Positions 29,801 through 41,523 of a stretch of 64,000 nt of DNA are shown one piece after another (positions within the stretch are counted from its first letter, which is position 1; each line of letters opens with the position of its first letter). The notes under the pieces were generated by a model. The model had not been told where the DNA came from and ran no database searches. It saw only the letters and a list, made by a program, of their open reading frames with translations. Position numbers and translations under genes: made by a program. The stretch covers positions 9,141,720 through 9,205,719 of the forward strand of contig NC_087080.1 of the NCBI RefSeq assembly GCF_026151205.1, given 5' to 3'. The stretch comes from Bolinopsis microptera (Eukaryota; Ctenophora; Tentaculata; Lobata; Bolinopsidae).

Positions 29801-32800
29801 CGCAGTTCAGTAGTTATTGCGCGCCTTTTGTTTTATGGGACAATTACGAAATATCATCATTTTGTACTAGCAAATTTTATAGTATTTGATCGAAAGTTGT
29901 TCGCGTTATAGCTCTCCTTATTATAATTGACGCGCGCGCGCGCGCACGTACGTCAATATGTGTAACATGTTAGAATTACTGAATTAGTCCCGCCCAAATA
30001 AGTTTCTGAGTTAATTTTCGGAAGACGATTTTGTATTAAATTTTTGGAAATGGGCTGTTAATCTTGATTCAATTTAGAGCGAAGATGAAGAGGGTTATAG
30101 AAAGCTCATCGACGAAAAGAAAGACAAGCGTTTGCTCCAGCTTCTTGCCCAAACCGACGAATTTATTAAAGACATGACCAATATGGTGCGAAAGCATCAA
30201 GAAGATCTGAGAGACGCTAGAATGAAGAAAAAGAAGAAGTGAGTTTTTTCCCTCTGAAACCGTTTGGGGACTCACATTTTACATTTTCAAGTCACGTTAG
30301 TCTAAAAGTTGTTACACTTCATACTTCATCTCAGTTCTCATATGTATGTACCTCACGACTTGTTGAACATTAACCACATGTTAACCACGTGTCACCTCAC
30401 AGGAGAGAACTCATGCCACACAGACTTAGGTAAGTCTTCATTCACGCAAAATCAGTAGCCTTAAGTACATTTTCAAAACAGTTCATATCCACTTCACAGA
30501 AAGCTGCAGTTTTCGATAGAATTAAAAAAATTAAGATAGATAATAATATCATCATTGAGTCTCAGACTGACATAGCCAGATAAGCTTATCTGTATCTTCA
30601 TCCCAGGTTGGAACGCAGAAAGAGAATGATACAGAAACGGAAAGAGATGGAAGACAATGGTGAGCTACCGGAAGGACCCGAACCACAAGTTACAGATGAT
30701 AAGAAACTCAGGTTTAAATCTAGTACTTTCCTTGGTCTTAACTGTAACCAGGTTTACCCTTAAGTTCAAATTGTCCTCCACAACTTGTTAAATTAACTGA
30801 TCATGTAATGCGGAGTATAACTAATCCCAATTCCAGCGTGGATATAGAGACAACAGCAGTAGACGATATCGACCTAACAGCTCACACGGGAGTTAGTGAT
30901 GACGATTATGAGGACGATGAGGACGACGACGTTGTGCAATGCGAGGTGGAGGAGCTTCCTGAGAGTAAGTGCCCATATAAGGGTATCACGTGACATGATT
31001 TCCGACAGTATACTAAAGTAATCCCATCACGTGATTTCACAAGTATAGTATCGAATTACGATTATTATGATCTTGTCACATAATCTCAATTCAATAGCGA
31101 CGTTATAACCTGGCTAAATGAAATGACTAGTTCTACTTTCGTTCAAATTCTTCTTTTAAAGTTTCAAAGTTGTTGTATTACAAACTGTCAGATCATCCTG
31201 AAGAAATATTTCAATATTATTTTTCTCAACGCGAACATCTCTCAGTAATCAGCACAGTTGATGATGAGTACAAGAGAACTGAAGGTTTCATGAACTACTA
31301 CGGTATCGCGCATTTGTACAAGGAGAAGGTTACTGAGCAACCCGCGATTATGCGATACGGAAAACTAAAACCTTACCAGGTTTGTAACCTATTTTATAAA
31401 CCTTTAAAGTAATTCAAGAAATCAATTTACAGATTTATTCGTCTAGAAATTTTATATTAAAATGGGACATTTCTTCCCATTTTTCCAATTAAATTGTTAA
31501 TTCTAGTTGTAAACAAATAGCTCCGAATTAAATGCTAATTGCTAAACCTCTGTCCTCTTACAGATAACAGGTCTGGAATGGCTGGTATCTCTTCACAACA
31601 ACAACTTGAACGGTATCCTGGCTGACGAGATGGGTCTTGGTAAAACTATCCAGACTATTGCTCTTTGTTGTCATCTCCTGGAGAAGAAAAACCTGAGAGG
31701 TAGTCTCCCCTCAATAATTAATCAATAACTTCTCTTTAAAAAAATCGATATTCTTCATCAGACATCCTGTTAGAATGAACGGCTCCTTTTAACAGTTCCT
31801 ATCTTCCAGGTCCCTTCCTAATAGTGGTCCCCCTTTCCACCCTGAGTAACTGGGTGATGGAGTTTGAGAGATGGTCTCCCTCTATAATAACTGTAGCGTA
31901 CCGGGGCTCACCCCAGGCCAGGAAGTTAGAGGCCCCAATTATCAGGTATTATTTATCATCGGTTTTATTGAAATTTGTGTTTTTTCATTTATACATTCGA
32001 TCAAATATAATTTTTGTACAAATTCCGGTTGAACATTTTAAATATTCTAAATGTTGAATTTCAATATTTTCAGGAGCGGAAAGTTCAATGTACTGATCAC
32101 AACTTACGAGTACATTATGAAGGATAAAGCCTTGCTCTCAAAGATCAAATGGAAGATCCTGGTCATTGACGAGGGACACAGAATGAAGAATCATCACTGT
32201 AAACTAACTCAGATATTAAATCAGTACTACAATGCACCCTCCAGACTTTTGTTAACAGGTACTTTCACTTTATCTATCACGAATTCGATCCTTCAACAGA
32301 CACAACATAATTATTGCATTTTTTACTTTAAGTCTTGTCCAAGTTATGATTTATGCCAACTGCCAAGACAATCCAGCGAAACATGTGGAGTGTGGATATG
32401 GATGAAGAGAAAAATATTCTGATTTTATACAATTCCCCCAGGAACACCTCTGCAGAACAAACTACCTGAATTGTGGTCGCTCCTCAACTTCCTGTTGCCT
32501 CACATCTTCAACAGTGTTACCACTTTCGAACAGTGGTTCAACGCTCCATTCGCTAGCACTGGCGAGAAGGTTAGGAAAATTGTTTAACCGGAATATAAAA
32601 TTAAAATTACGAAATTGACTTTTCTATGTCGCTATTTTCGTAGCACTCAAAATTTCAATTGAGCTACTTCGGTGATTATTTGAATGCGAGCAAAATTGTA
32701 AATAGTAGTAACCTTGGTAATAAATAAAAGTTAACCGATGTTTTTATGTAACCGATCAAATGTGACAGGTGGAATTGAACGAGGAAGAAAGCATCCTTAT

Positions 32801-34584
32801 CATCCGTCGTCTGCACAAAGTCTTACGACCCTTCCTGCTCCGCCGACTCAAACGAGAAGTAGAGAGTCAGCTGCCTGAGAAAACGGAGTTCATAATAAAA
32901 TGCGACATGTCAGCCCTACAGAAACACATGTACCGACACATGCAAAAACGAGGTGTCCTGCTCACTGATTGTGGTGCTTCAGGAGACAGCAAGTCTAAGA
33001 CAGGCACCCGACTCCTGGTGAACACTATCATGCAGCTCAGGAAGATTTGTAACCATCCATTCATGTTCCCCACTATGGAGGAATCCATAGCGAGAATTTC
33101 GGGTTCCCTAACGGTGTTATCAGCGGTGTCCAGCTCATGAGAGCCTCTGGAAAGTTCGAGTTACTTGATCGTATTCTACCCAAGCTGAAGGCGTCCAGGC
33201 ATAAGGTCCTCATTTTCTGCCAGATGACAAATCTGATGAACATTCTGGAAGATTTCTTAAAGGACCGTCATTTTTCCTTCCTCCGTCTTGACGGTAGTAC
33301 TAAATCTGAGAACCGTGAACTGTTGCTGAAACAGTTCTGCTCCGCAAACTCTGAACACGATATTTTCCTCCTGTCAACCCGTGCTGGAGGTCTGGGTCTG
33401 AACTTGCAGGTAGCAGATACTGTTGTCATCTACGACAGTGACTGGAATCCTCACCAGGACATGCAGGCTCAAGACAGAGCTCACAGGATCGGCCAGAAGA
33501 ACGAGGTTAGAGTCCTGAGGTTGATGACAGTTAACAGTGTCGAGGAGAAGATCTTAGCAGCCGCTCGGTTCAAGCTCAACATGGACGAGAAAGTTATCCA
33601 GGCTGGTATGTTCAACCAATCTTCCACCTCTCACGAGAGACGGTCCTTCCTGGAAAACATCCTGAGTAACGACAAGGACGATGAACTGGAGGAGATGATC
33701 TGCCAGACGATGACCTGTTGAACAGATACCTGATGAGGAGTGATGACGAATACAAGCTCTTCACCACGATGGACCAAGAACGTTACCAGCAGGAGGGTTC
33801 CAGTCGGACACACTCTCGTCTCATGCAGGACCACGACCTTCCTGACTGGCTGATCAGGAACGATTGGGAGATAGAGGCGTTACAGCAGGAGGAGGATGAT
33901 GATAAAGTGTACGGTAAAGGAAGCAGGGCAAGGAAGGAGGTTGATTATAGTGAGTGTCTGACAGACAAGCAGTGGGCTAAAGCTGTGGAGGAAGGAAGGT
34001 TAGAGGAAGTTGAGGATCGACACAAGAGGAAGAGGAAGAGAAGAGACGATGGTGCAATGTACTACGACGACGATGATGAGGAAGAAGAGCCGGTGGTGAA
34101 GAAGAGGAGCAGGAAGAGTAAGGGAGGAGACGGAGAGAAGAAGAGAGGGAGACCCAGCGCAGCTGCTGAGAAGCTCACTCCCAACCCTCCTCTCCTTACT
34201 AAACAGATGAAATGGATGTGGGAACAGGTCGTCAACTACGAAGATCCCGACGAAAGGAAACTCAGTGAAATGTTTATGAAGTTACCCTCCAAACGTGAAC
34301 TTCCCGATTACTACCAGCTGATAAAGAAACCCGTCGACCTGAAGAAGATCAAGCAGGGTATTGCTCAGCACAGATACCGGAACATGACGGACATTGCAGA
34401 GGATTTCTATCTGATGTTTGCAAATGCTCGGGAATACAATGTGGAGGGTTCCCAGATCTTCAACGACAGTGTTAACTTGTTGAGTGTATTCACCAAGATC
34501 CAGGACACTTTAACTAAAGGTGCAGACGGTCCTCAGCCTGACGAAGAGCTGCTGGGTGAAGCTCCTCCCCTGCAGATGGAGTAG
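23837..34584 (+). CDS. SMARCA4: SWI/SNF chromatin-remodelling ATPase, Brahma/BRG1 (SMARCA2/4) orthologue, 21 exons
   Basis: Exons chosen by phase and family match: 23837-23873, 23988-24148, 24334-24630, 25584-25679, 26249-26357, 27301-27448, 27823-27977, 28596-28762, 28957-29033, 29203-29312, 29457-29617, 30078-30238, 30403-30429 (27-bp microexon), 30607-30711, 30837-30964, 31162-31379, 31564-31699, 31810-31945, 32074-32258, 32442-32569, 32769-34584. The start is fixed by an in-frame TAG 9 bases upstream. Order: Pro/Gly-rich N-terminus with GGPHP repeats; QLQ ([17 protein letters not shown]); HSA ([17 protein letters not shown] ... KERLKRLM); SNF2 ATPase with DEMGLGKT (Walker A), DEGH box and [16 protein letters not shown]; helicase C ([36 protein letters not shown]); SnAC region; bromodomain ([18 protein letters not shown]). 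It is the ATP-driven nucleosome-sliding motor of the BAF complex. Two one-base losses in the last exon (about 33100-33104 and 33691-33695) break the frame although the rest is conserved. The single gene stands for both vertebrate paralogues. Confidence 0.93.
24356..24470 (+). repeat. 15-bp coding tandem repeat (PHPGG) in the SMARCA N-terminus
   Basis: About seven near-identical 15-bp units encode GGPHP repeats inside exon 3. The frame is kept because the unit is a multiple of three. Confidence 0.85.
25292..25327 (+). repeat. Short tandem repeat (TGTTGAC)n
   Basis: Several copies of a 7-bp unit in a SMARCA intron. Confidence 0.7.
26583..27160 (-). pseudogene. Pogo/Tigger-like DDE transposase remnant in a SMARCA intron
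   Basis: The minus strand reads, from 27160 down, [22 protein letters not shown] (the second catalytic Asp region of DDE_1 transposases) and, after an interruption at 26930-27000, [10 protein letters not shown] and then [18 protein letters not shown], typical of the Tigger/Jerky C-terminus. Frame breaks and missing N-terminal DNA-binding domains show it is dead. It lies between exons 5 and 6 of the chromatin-remodeller gene, in the opposite orientation. Confidence 0.75.
26930..26990. repeat. GGACC pentanucleotide repeat within the transposase remnant
   Basis: A run of ggaccggaccggaccgg with flanking GGAACCG-like words interrupts the transposase frame. Confidence 0.7.
28033..28508 (+). repeat. 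Three spaced copies of a ~50-60 bp motif in a SMARCA intron
   Basis: The core GGTCCGCCTG/AG followed by TGTTCCTTAGTTCAGC occurs at about 28037-28078, 28136-28185 and 28453-28502. The last two share a longer upstream match, AAAATTCCTCCACGGTCCGC. Function unknown. Confidence 0.7.
29930..29955. repeat. (CG)n dinucleotide run in a SMARCA intron
   Basis: Alternating gacgcgcgcgcgcgcgc followed by acgtacgtc. Short simple repeat in the intron after exon 11. Confidence 0.7.
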
Positions 34585-35040
34585 ATCAAGTAGCGCGTGA
34601 TCATTACAAGCAGCACGTGATCATTCTGTTCTTTAATCTAGAGACTATTCTCGATGTATTTTTTATTTTCATGCTGACACTCATGCGAGATCATGTTAAA
34701 TCACTAGTAAATTATGATAACATCAACTATACATTCGCAATAACGCGTACGTTCAACTGCCTTAAGAGAGAAAACCGGAAAAGTCAAGCACGAATATGCT
34801 TTCAATTCATCCAGCATTTATCCTCATTGAGTATCAACATCTAATTTACTGAGTTATGTCCAAGTAAAGGGAAAGAGAAAGCATTATACTATAGTTGACT
34901 TTGTGAGTGTTTTCGCTTCCATAGTGAATGTTTATTATATTGATATGCTAACACTGGATCGGTTTAACGGCACTTTGTTTTAGTGGACATGACAAATCTG
35001 ATAGTATTTTTCAGTTTTTACGTCAAACATTGAAATAAAA
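34585..35040 (+). other. SMARCA 3' UTR with polyadenylation signal
   Basis: Follows the TAG at 34582-34584. An AATAAA at 35034-35039 (context tgaaataaaagctg) is the best poly(A) signal. No other feature seen. Confidence 0.55.
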
Positions 35041-35279
35041 GCTGTCACCCAGTCACCTATACTGTAGGTGCTATAGGAAGTTCTCCCATTATGTGTGAAA
35101 TAATGGAGTATGTATTATTTTCCTTAAATTCCTTTTAATCTGAACTGTGATGTTTGTCTTTTTCATTGTTACTGGGCGGCCCTCAGCGGCAGAAACTAAA
35201 AGCGCGACCACTTCGCAACGAACACCTTGCTACACGTCGTATACCTCTCGTGCACGCCGGCGGATGATGATTAATCTCT
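35041..35279. other. Intergenic, no gene seen
   Basis: Short unique stretch between the poly(A) signal and repeat D copy 2. Confidence 0.35.
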
Positions 35280-35635
35280 CTACACTCAACTGTCACGTGA
35301 CTTTTTCAACCCGTTCTCTAGCTGGCCCTGAACGACTATTCGAAACCCTAACCCTCTTATTTGATCCCAACCCTAACCCTAACCCAATCCCTAACAAAAG
35401 CATATGCTGAAACCCTAACCCTAACGAGAAATTCGACCAACTTCCTTATACGGTCATATCACGTGATCAAGACAGTTTTTCGCCAATATCTCGGCAGGGG
35501 AGCATTTTAACCCTATGTCATGGGGGGTGATTCTGAATCAGCGTCCGAAAATACATCGATTCAAGCTGGTTTCAACTGCTGGGGGCCCTTTTAGAACAAT
35601 CTCGAAGATCGACTGTAGAGTGATTTAGCACGCTC
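35280..35635 (-). repeat. Dispersed repeat family D, copy 2, with telomere-like words
   Basis: Inverted relative to 14189-14817. Contains CCCTAACCCTAACCC (about 35375-35390) and further AACCCTAACCCTAAC, i.e. short interstitial TTAGGG-type repeats. It lacks the family B element found in copy 1. Confidence 0.75.
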
Positions 35636-35888
35636 GCACGCCGGCCGGCCGGCGAGAGAGGCTACACAAGATAGGTCGTCATAATAGTGCGGCGTCAGTT
35701 ATGATTGACGCCGCGCTAGTCACGTGACTTATTGCGCAACAAAATTGTGAAGTTATCTTGACGCTAAACGTTTCGCGCCGGCGGTAAATGTAAAGTTTTT
35801 AGTCCTCATCCAATAGATGCAGATGAACGAATATGTTCTTGTACCGTGAAATATGTGCAGGCCCGATATGGTGAAGTATGAAAAGTGT

Positions 35889-35943
35889 ACAATTCACTTC
35901 CCACATTCTTACATTTAATGTAAGAATGTGGGAAGTGAATTGT
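35889..35943. repeat. Perfect 55-bp palindrome (27-bp arms)
   Basis: ACAATTCACTTCCCACATTC is followed by TTACATT, a single central T, and then the exact reverse complement. It would fold into a 27-bp hairpin. No element ends recognised around it. Confidence 0.85.
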
Positions 35944-36310
35944 GAATGTTTTAAATCAATCTGATGCTTGCAAAGTTGCTGTAGTTCGTTTATGATTGAA
36001 ATACGTTTGACTGATTGCCGATGATGCCAAGGTTAACCAAAGCTTGCTTGTTGTGTGAAGAGTTCTCCTCGAAGTAACTACATTATTTTTGTTGACAAGA
36101 TAGTTTCATTTAAATTAAAAATGTGATAAAAGTGTGAATTATATAAACAAGTTTCGCTGTACTGCTCTAAACATAGTTAAACTTAAAGACTAAAGAGGGG
36201 ATTAAAATATTAATACTGGGAAGTGGAGAATAGAAATCATCTTGAAAACGAACTCATCTACATGTAACTTAATTATGTCATTAATTGAAGCACTTTTGGC
36301 AGTAATACTA
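35944..36310. other. Intergenic, no gene seen
   Basis: AT-rich; nothing supported. Confidence 0.35.
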
Positions 36311-36315
36311 ATACT

Positions 36316-36375
36316 GCCGCAGTATCCAAATAACCCGACCCCTGTTCGTGAACAGGGGTCGGGCTATCTGGATGC
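36316..36375. repeat. Minimal palindromic copy of the CAGTATCCAAATA inverted-repeat family
   Basis: CAGTATCCAAATAACCCGAC CCCTGTTC is followed almost at once by its inverted copy ending GGGCTATCTGGATGCTG. The same terminal sequence bounds the 363-bp element at 45846-46208. Confidence 0.75.
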
Positions 36376-36829
36376 TGCCGCACTTAAAATGAAGCAGCTT
36401 TCTTTTTATACAAGTTTTGTTAACATGGTTCTGACAATCCAAGAATATAAATGAAGGTATTGGTACAACTGTTTGATAGAAAGTACAAAGACTCGTTCTA
36501 CTTCTCATAGCGACTTAAACCTAATTTTCTACAACGTTGATAATATCCCTATCCCAATTACAGCAGATAATCCAATCTTTTGCGAAAAGTGTTGTCGAGC
36601 TGTTAACAAGGCTAATGAAACGGTACAATTTTGTTCATTTTTTCATTATTTCTTTGCCTTGGCCTTTGTAATTGTATGAGTTAAACTACTACTAGAGACA
36701 GAGTGTAGAGATGCATTAGGAAACCTTTCTAAATTTAAAGTGATCTCTAGATTTATAATGACGGTTGGTTGAAGTTGCCGCTCCAAATTAATCTATTACC
36801 GAGTTGACGCTTTTTAACGCTGGCTGATA
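36376..36829. other. Intergenic, no gene seen
   Basis: No coding or repeat signal supported. Confidence 0.35.
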
Positions 36830-36910
36830 CAGTATATAATAGTAATACTAATAGTAAAACCACGATTTACCACAAAACCCGATTTACCGCGATAAATCGG
36901 GGTATTACTG
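36830..36910. mobile_element. Small pogo-like MITE with TA duplication
   Basis: An 81-bp unit beginning CAGTA and ending in the inverse of CAGTAATACCCCGATTTA, flanked by TA on both sides. Internal inverted CGATTTA/TAAATCG words. End sequences and the TA target fit Tc1/pogo-type non-autonomous elements. Confidence 0.55.
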
Positions 36911-36912
36911 TA

Positions 36913-37553
36913 CTAATCTTTGACTTTACTAATCTTTAGTATAATCTTTATTTGATTTAATTCTGTAGGGGTTAAAGCTATTGACAGATCAGTACTAATC
37001 AGATCAGTACTAATATAAACGAGACGAATCTATTTTAGGTAAAGAGGTTAAAAGAAAAGATCGGTTCGAGAAAGAAGATTTGTACTGTAGGCGTAGCTTT
37101 GGTGCAAAATTGATACATGTTTCGTATCCAAATAATATTTGAAATATCAGAGATTCAGATATTCGCGCGCGAAAAGTGGCATGCAACGTATGTCTTATAT
37201 TTGATCCTTCGAACAGCTGTTGAGCAATGAAACGCAAACATAATCTTAGCAAAATGAATATATTTCTTTTATCTTCAGCATTTAATCAGTCACATAATCT
37301 GAGAATATCAATGGTTAGTTTGAAAATGTCAAAAATTCTCATCAAAAATGTAGTAAAGTCTCAAAAAATTAATTTAGCATCTCGTAAAAATGGAATAGTT
37401 TAAAATCGGAACAAAATTAATCGCATATACTATAATAATGTGGAGTCTGCAGTAGTTCATTAAATCAAAAAGACGCAATTCAAAAATTGATAGACTGCAT
37501 ATATAAACAAAAAATGGACGATTTAAAAATAAAATTCGGGACACCATGAAAAA
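36913..37553. other. Intergenic, no gene seen
   Basis: AT-rich flank of the Penelope-like element; probably includes its 3' untranslated part. Nothing else supported. Confidence 0.35.
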
Positions 37554-39235
37554 TTAGCTTCCAAAAACGGAATTCACATTGTTCAGGCCAAACGGATAAA
37601 GTGTCTTCAATTTGTTAATATAAAACTGTTCTGACTTTCTAATATTATCTGGGGATGTAGAACACAAAATATCAAAATGGAAACTTTCATTGAAAACAGA
37701 TCTCTCCCTCAAATTATGAACTGAAAAAAGATGTGCCCCTAAAACATTCTCGTCATCAAAAACTCTATGGCTCTCAACATTCCCCTTACTACTCGCCTCT
37801 AAAATCTCATAATATTTACTGCGATGACCATTCACACGTTGGCTGAGGCTGGTGACTGTTTTTCCCACGTATACGTTATTAACAGTACAAAGTTTGCATG
37901 TCGCGCCGTACACAATGTTGCGTGTCTTACAGTTACCACCTTGAGTTCTGACTGAGTGTCCATTATTGGAGACCATGGAATTGCCACTAACAAGGTGACA
38001 AGTTTGGCAGGGTCTGCCTTTCTTCTTCTCGCCAGGTTTGGTGCATGGGTCAGTTGTTCTTGACTCTGAACCTAAGGCAAGCTTCTTTCTCTTGAATAAA
38101 GTGTCCTTTAAGTTAGGGGCTCGCCTGGTCACCACTTGGAGTTTAGGGATCCTCTCAGGGTTCTCACTGCTCCATGTACGGCTATTTGAGATGATGTTAC
38201 TGGCCTCTTTAGCCTTTTCCTTGGTTTCCTCATAGCCCGCACCGAATGTAACAATCCATGGTGTGAAAGAAGGGGGACCCTGATCCTTTGCCTTGTACTG
38301 TAAAGTTCTTGGTATCGATCTGACATCACTGATGACCTCTCTCACCATATCAGTAGGATATGAAGACCGTTCAAAAAACAACTGAAGCTCTGCCAATCTC
38401 TCATCCAGCAAGACGTCATCATTGATTATCCTTCTGTATCGAAGTGCCTGTGAGAAGACTATACTCCGGAAGGTATGTCGTGGATGGAAACTTGAGAATT
38501 CTAGATACCTGTTGGCGTCAGTAGGTTTCCTAAACAGATCTGTTGTGAGTCTCCCTCCAACAAACTTGTACTGAATGTCCAGGAACTGAGTGAACTCCGT
38601 GATTGGTTTCACTTCGTATGTAATATCTAAGCCATAGTTAAGATAGAACCTCTCCACATACCTTGGCCCGAAATATCATCCACAAACCGATCAAGGTTCT
38701 TGAGCTCCTCTGGTCTAACAACCGGGTCGTAAACCAGACTCTTTAGGACAAAGAACAAAGCAATGTTACCGCAATCCACTGAATTGATACCTCCAGTGGG
38801 TACACCGTTAACGACCTCATACCAGTTGTCTGCATTCTTCAAGACTGCCGAATCAAAACTAAGCTGTATCAGTCCCTTCAGCCAAGTCCTGAACTCCTCA
38901 GACCAATCTGGTCTACACGACTCCATAGCATCATCTAAGGCTGACATCACCAAGCTATGTTGCAGAGAATCGTATAGAGAAACAATATCAATACTGAAGC
39001 TGATCCAAGTATCGACTACTTGTCCGGAAGCTGCCAATTCCTCGAGTTTTATGAGAGCTGCAGTTGAATCTTTAACAAGATCTATACAGTAATCCCTGGC
39101 AAGAGGTCCCAACCACTTCCAAACAACAAACTTATCTGATCTTGCAACGTATGTCAAGTGCAAAAGGAAATTGGTACTCAGACAGAAACGATACAAACTC
39201 AGACCCTCAACAATTTGCAGAACGGCCGCGATCAA
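37554..39235 (-). pseudogene. Penelope-like retroelement: RT plus GIY-YIG endonuclease, 5'-truncated and frameshifted
   Basis: Minus strand. The upstream frame (39235-38627) holds RT motifs: FSIDIVSLYDSL (motif A), GVPTGGINSVDCGNIAL (motif B) and RFVDDISG (motif C; V-D-D is usual in this class). After a break at about 38640-38680 the frame 38657-37554 continues with GLDITYEVKPITEFTQFLDI and a basic linker. It ends in a GIY-YIG endonuclease: IVYGATCKLC, NVYVGKTV and a following R-x3-H (RVNGHRSKYY). Penelope-like elements use this pairing for target-primed reverse transcription. The N-terminus is missing and the frame is broken, so this copy is inactive, though it is well preserved. Confidence 0.88.
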
Positions 39236-39527
39236 AAGGGGTTACAGCGTGTGTCAACGAATACCCACTTAAATTAAACAAAAACTTAGGTTTCGCGAGT
39301 AGCGACGTGAGACAAATTAAATCATAGACAAGTAAAAGGCCGGTACTGAGGTTCACCAACTTTAGATCGTGCATTGGCAATTTTTGAAAAAGCCTAACAA
39401 TCGCTTTTCCTCTTTTTTTATTTCTTAGATATTTTTACCAAAATTGTTAAAACATGGGAAAAGCGAACAAATACTAAAAAAATGGGAGAAAAGAACACAG
39501 CAAAAAATAAGTTGAATCGTTCCCGGG

Positions 39528-41523
39528 CTATGATTCAGTGTCTGTGTCGTTCTCGCAATCTGATTCCTCCGTATGAGTTTCCTTAAAGTGGGCTATCAGT
39601 CCTGTTGTTATCTCGGTACCCTTGAAGTGCTCTGAAAGTGAAATGTTGTATTGATTTAACAGCTGGTGCACAAAGTGGTTTACTCTTGCGTATTTGGCAA
39701 TATTTACCTTTGAGAGTTGGTAGTAGCTAATTATGAAATAAAACGTAATGAACATCATTTAATTACTAATCTAATAGCTAAAATTACTTATCCAATAAAA
39801 TCGAATAGCTTGAATTACTAGAATAATAATTTTGGCATATACTTACTATTCATAGACTTTTGATGATTATTATATATTACTATAATTACCCTGACATAAT
39901 TTTAATAATAACATCCAAAAATGGCATACTCAATTGTGTTTTGTAACGTAGTATGTTCTTATCTAATCTCCTGTTCGAATCTTACCAAGCATGGTGTGTG
40001 AGAGTTGCTCGAAGACATCGCATTGTAGTTCTCGGTGGAAGTACCGGAAGTGCTGTATAACACCCTCCGTCATGTTCGTACCCACAAACCTTTCTGAAAT
40101 GTTAAATCCAATTAACACCGAGAATGTCGAAATTAAAAGTTCACTTTGTAAAAACCTTACTGTAAATCTTACAGCAATTCTGTAAAACCTGGACAGGAAG
40201 TCCTGTAAATAACAACAGAGAAGTGTTGCACACCCAACATCACTTACCCAACATATTCCAACTGGTGGTGAGTTGCCGGAACAGCTCATTTGAGAAGACC
40301 TTGTTGAAATATGGGGGAGTGAGCAGGACATCCCATCTGGTGACATTGTGGAATGTTCGAGATTCTTTAAACTTTCTCTCCATCTCTCTTAAGCCGGCGG
40401 AGCAAGTTTCCAGGTCATCACTTACAGCTCCTAGTTCTGCTTGTGTTGAGTTTAGATCTCCGGTCACTGTTTCCAATGAAGTTGCAGTCCTGTTCATATC
40501 AGCAGTCACCTCCTCGAGATCAGATGTTACACCCTCCAGATCAGCAGTCACCTCCTCCAGATCAGATGTTACACCCTCCAGATCAGCAGTCACCTCCTCC
40601 AGATCAGATGTTACCCCCTTCAGCTCCTCCTCTGTAGTGACCAGCTTCTCCTTCGTTACATTAAGCTGCTTCTTAGCTTCAGTGAAATTCAGTTGAGTTG
40701 ACTCCAACTCTTCTTGAGTTGAATTAAGAAGACTGGCTAGTGTCTCCACTTTCTCCTCCGACCTACTAAGTTGAGCCTCTGTTCCGTTTAGCCTTCCAGT
40801 CACACTTGCCAGCTTCTCCCTCAACTGAGTTATTAATTCCTTTGTTGTACACCCGTCTACCTCACTCACAGACCCACTTCGTGATCTGCCCAGAATATCT
40901 TCCCATCGAAGGATCCTAGTTTCGGAAAATTCTTCTAAATCAAAACATAGTCCCCCGTCTGCTATTTTCTTTATTTCAGCCGACTCCAAGACATTGGAAT
41001 ATACATTGAACTGATAGAGGTCTCCTCCAAAAATATGATGAGAATATCCACCATGACGATGATGATTACCAAACCATAACTGCCCTCCCATTTTCAGCCT
41101 CCTCCCAGATTGTGTCTGGTCTGTTGCTACCAAATCACCATCCAGGTATAACTTTATTGTCCTGGACGCTACAGACCACGTTATGCAGTAACTAAACCAC
41201 GTGCCCACTGGTACTGTGAAAAGGTCCTGTATTCTCTCCAAACCTGCATCATCCACTACTCTGTTAAAGTACCCATTAGACGATATCAAAATCTCGTGAC
41301 CGATATCATAGTCTGTTATATAGTTTAACACTAGTGGTTGTGAAGATGAGGTGTAGATACGTTTGATCCACGTGCATATGGACAGAGAATCTTGGAACGG
41401 GGCCATGTCATAGTTAAAACTAATGTAATCGCTGACAGAAGTTCCAAAGTGCAGGGCAGTGTACTCCTTATCAGTTGATGCAACTACAGGCAGGTAGATA
41501 ACACAAAGGAACAAGAGAAACAT
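39528..41523 (-). CDS. Secreted LamG/pentraxin-like protein with coiled-coil repeats
   Basis: Exons on the minus strand: 41523-40248, 40093-39986 and 39631-39528, all joined in phase 1. A signal peptide (about 1-16) precedes a ~200-residue concanavalin/LamG-type jelly-roll (IKLYLDGDLVAT and the Trp/Gly-rich LWFGNHH are typical of pentraxin/LamG modules). A long heptad-like coiled coil with N-glycosylation sites follows, including three near-exact copies of a 14-residue unit (VTSDLEEVTADLEG). The last two small exons are paralogous: FVGTNMTEGVIQHF and FKGTEITTGLIAHF occupy the same place, so the C-terminus grew by exon duplication. Probably an oligomeric extracellular carbohydrate- or matrix-binding protein; function is inferred from the fold only. 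Confidence 0.8.
40500..40625 (-). repeat. 42-bp coding tandem repeat in the coiled coil
   Basis: About three near-identical 42-bp units (plus-strand word CAGATCAGATGTTAC) encode the 14-residue repeat of the coiled coil. Confidence 0.85.

Noticed and set aside
35366-35410. True chromosome end (telomere)
   Set aside because: Only a few CCCTAA units inside a dispersed repeat with normal sequence on both sides.
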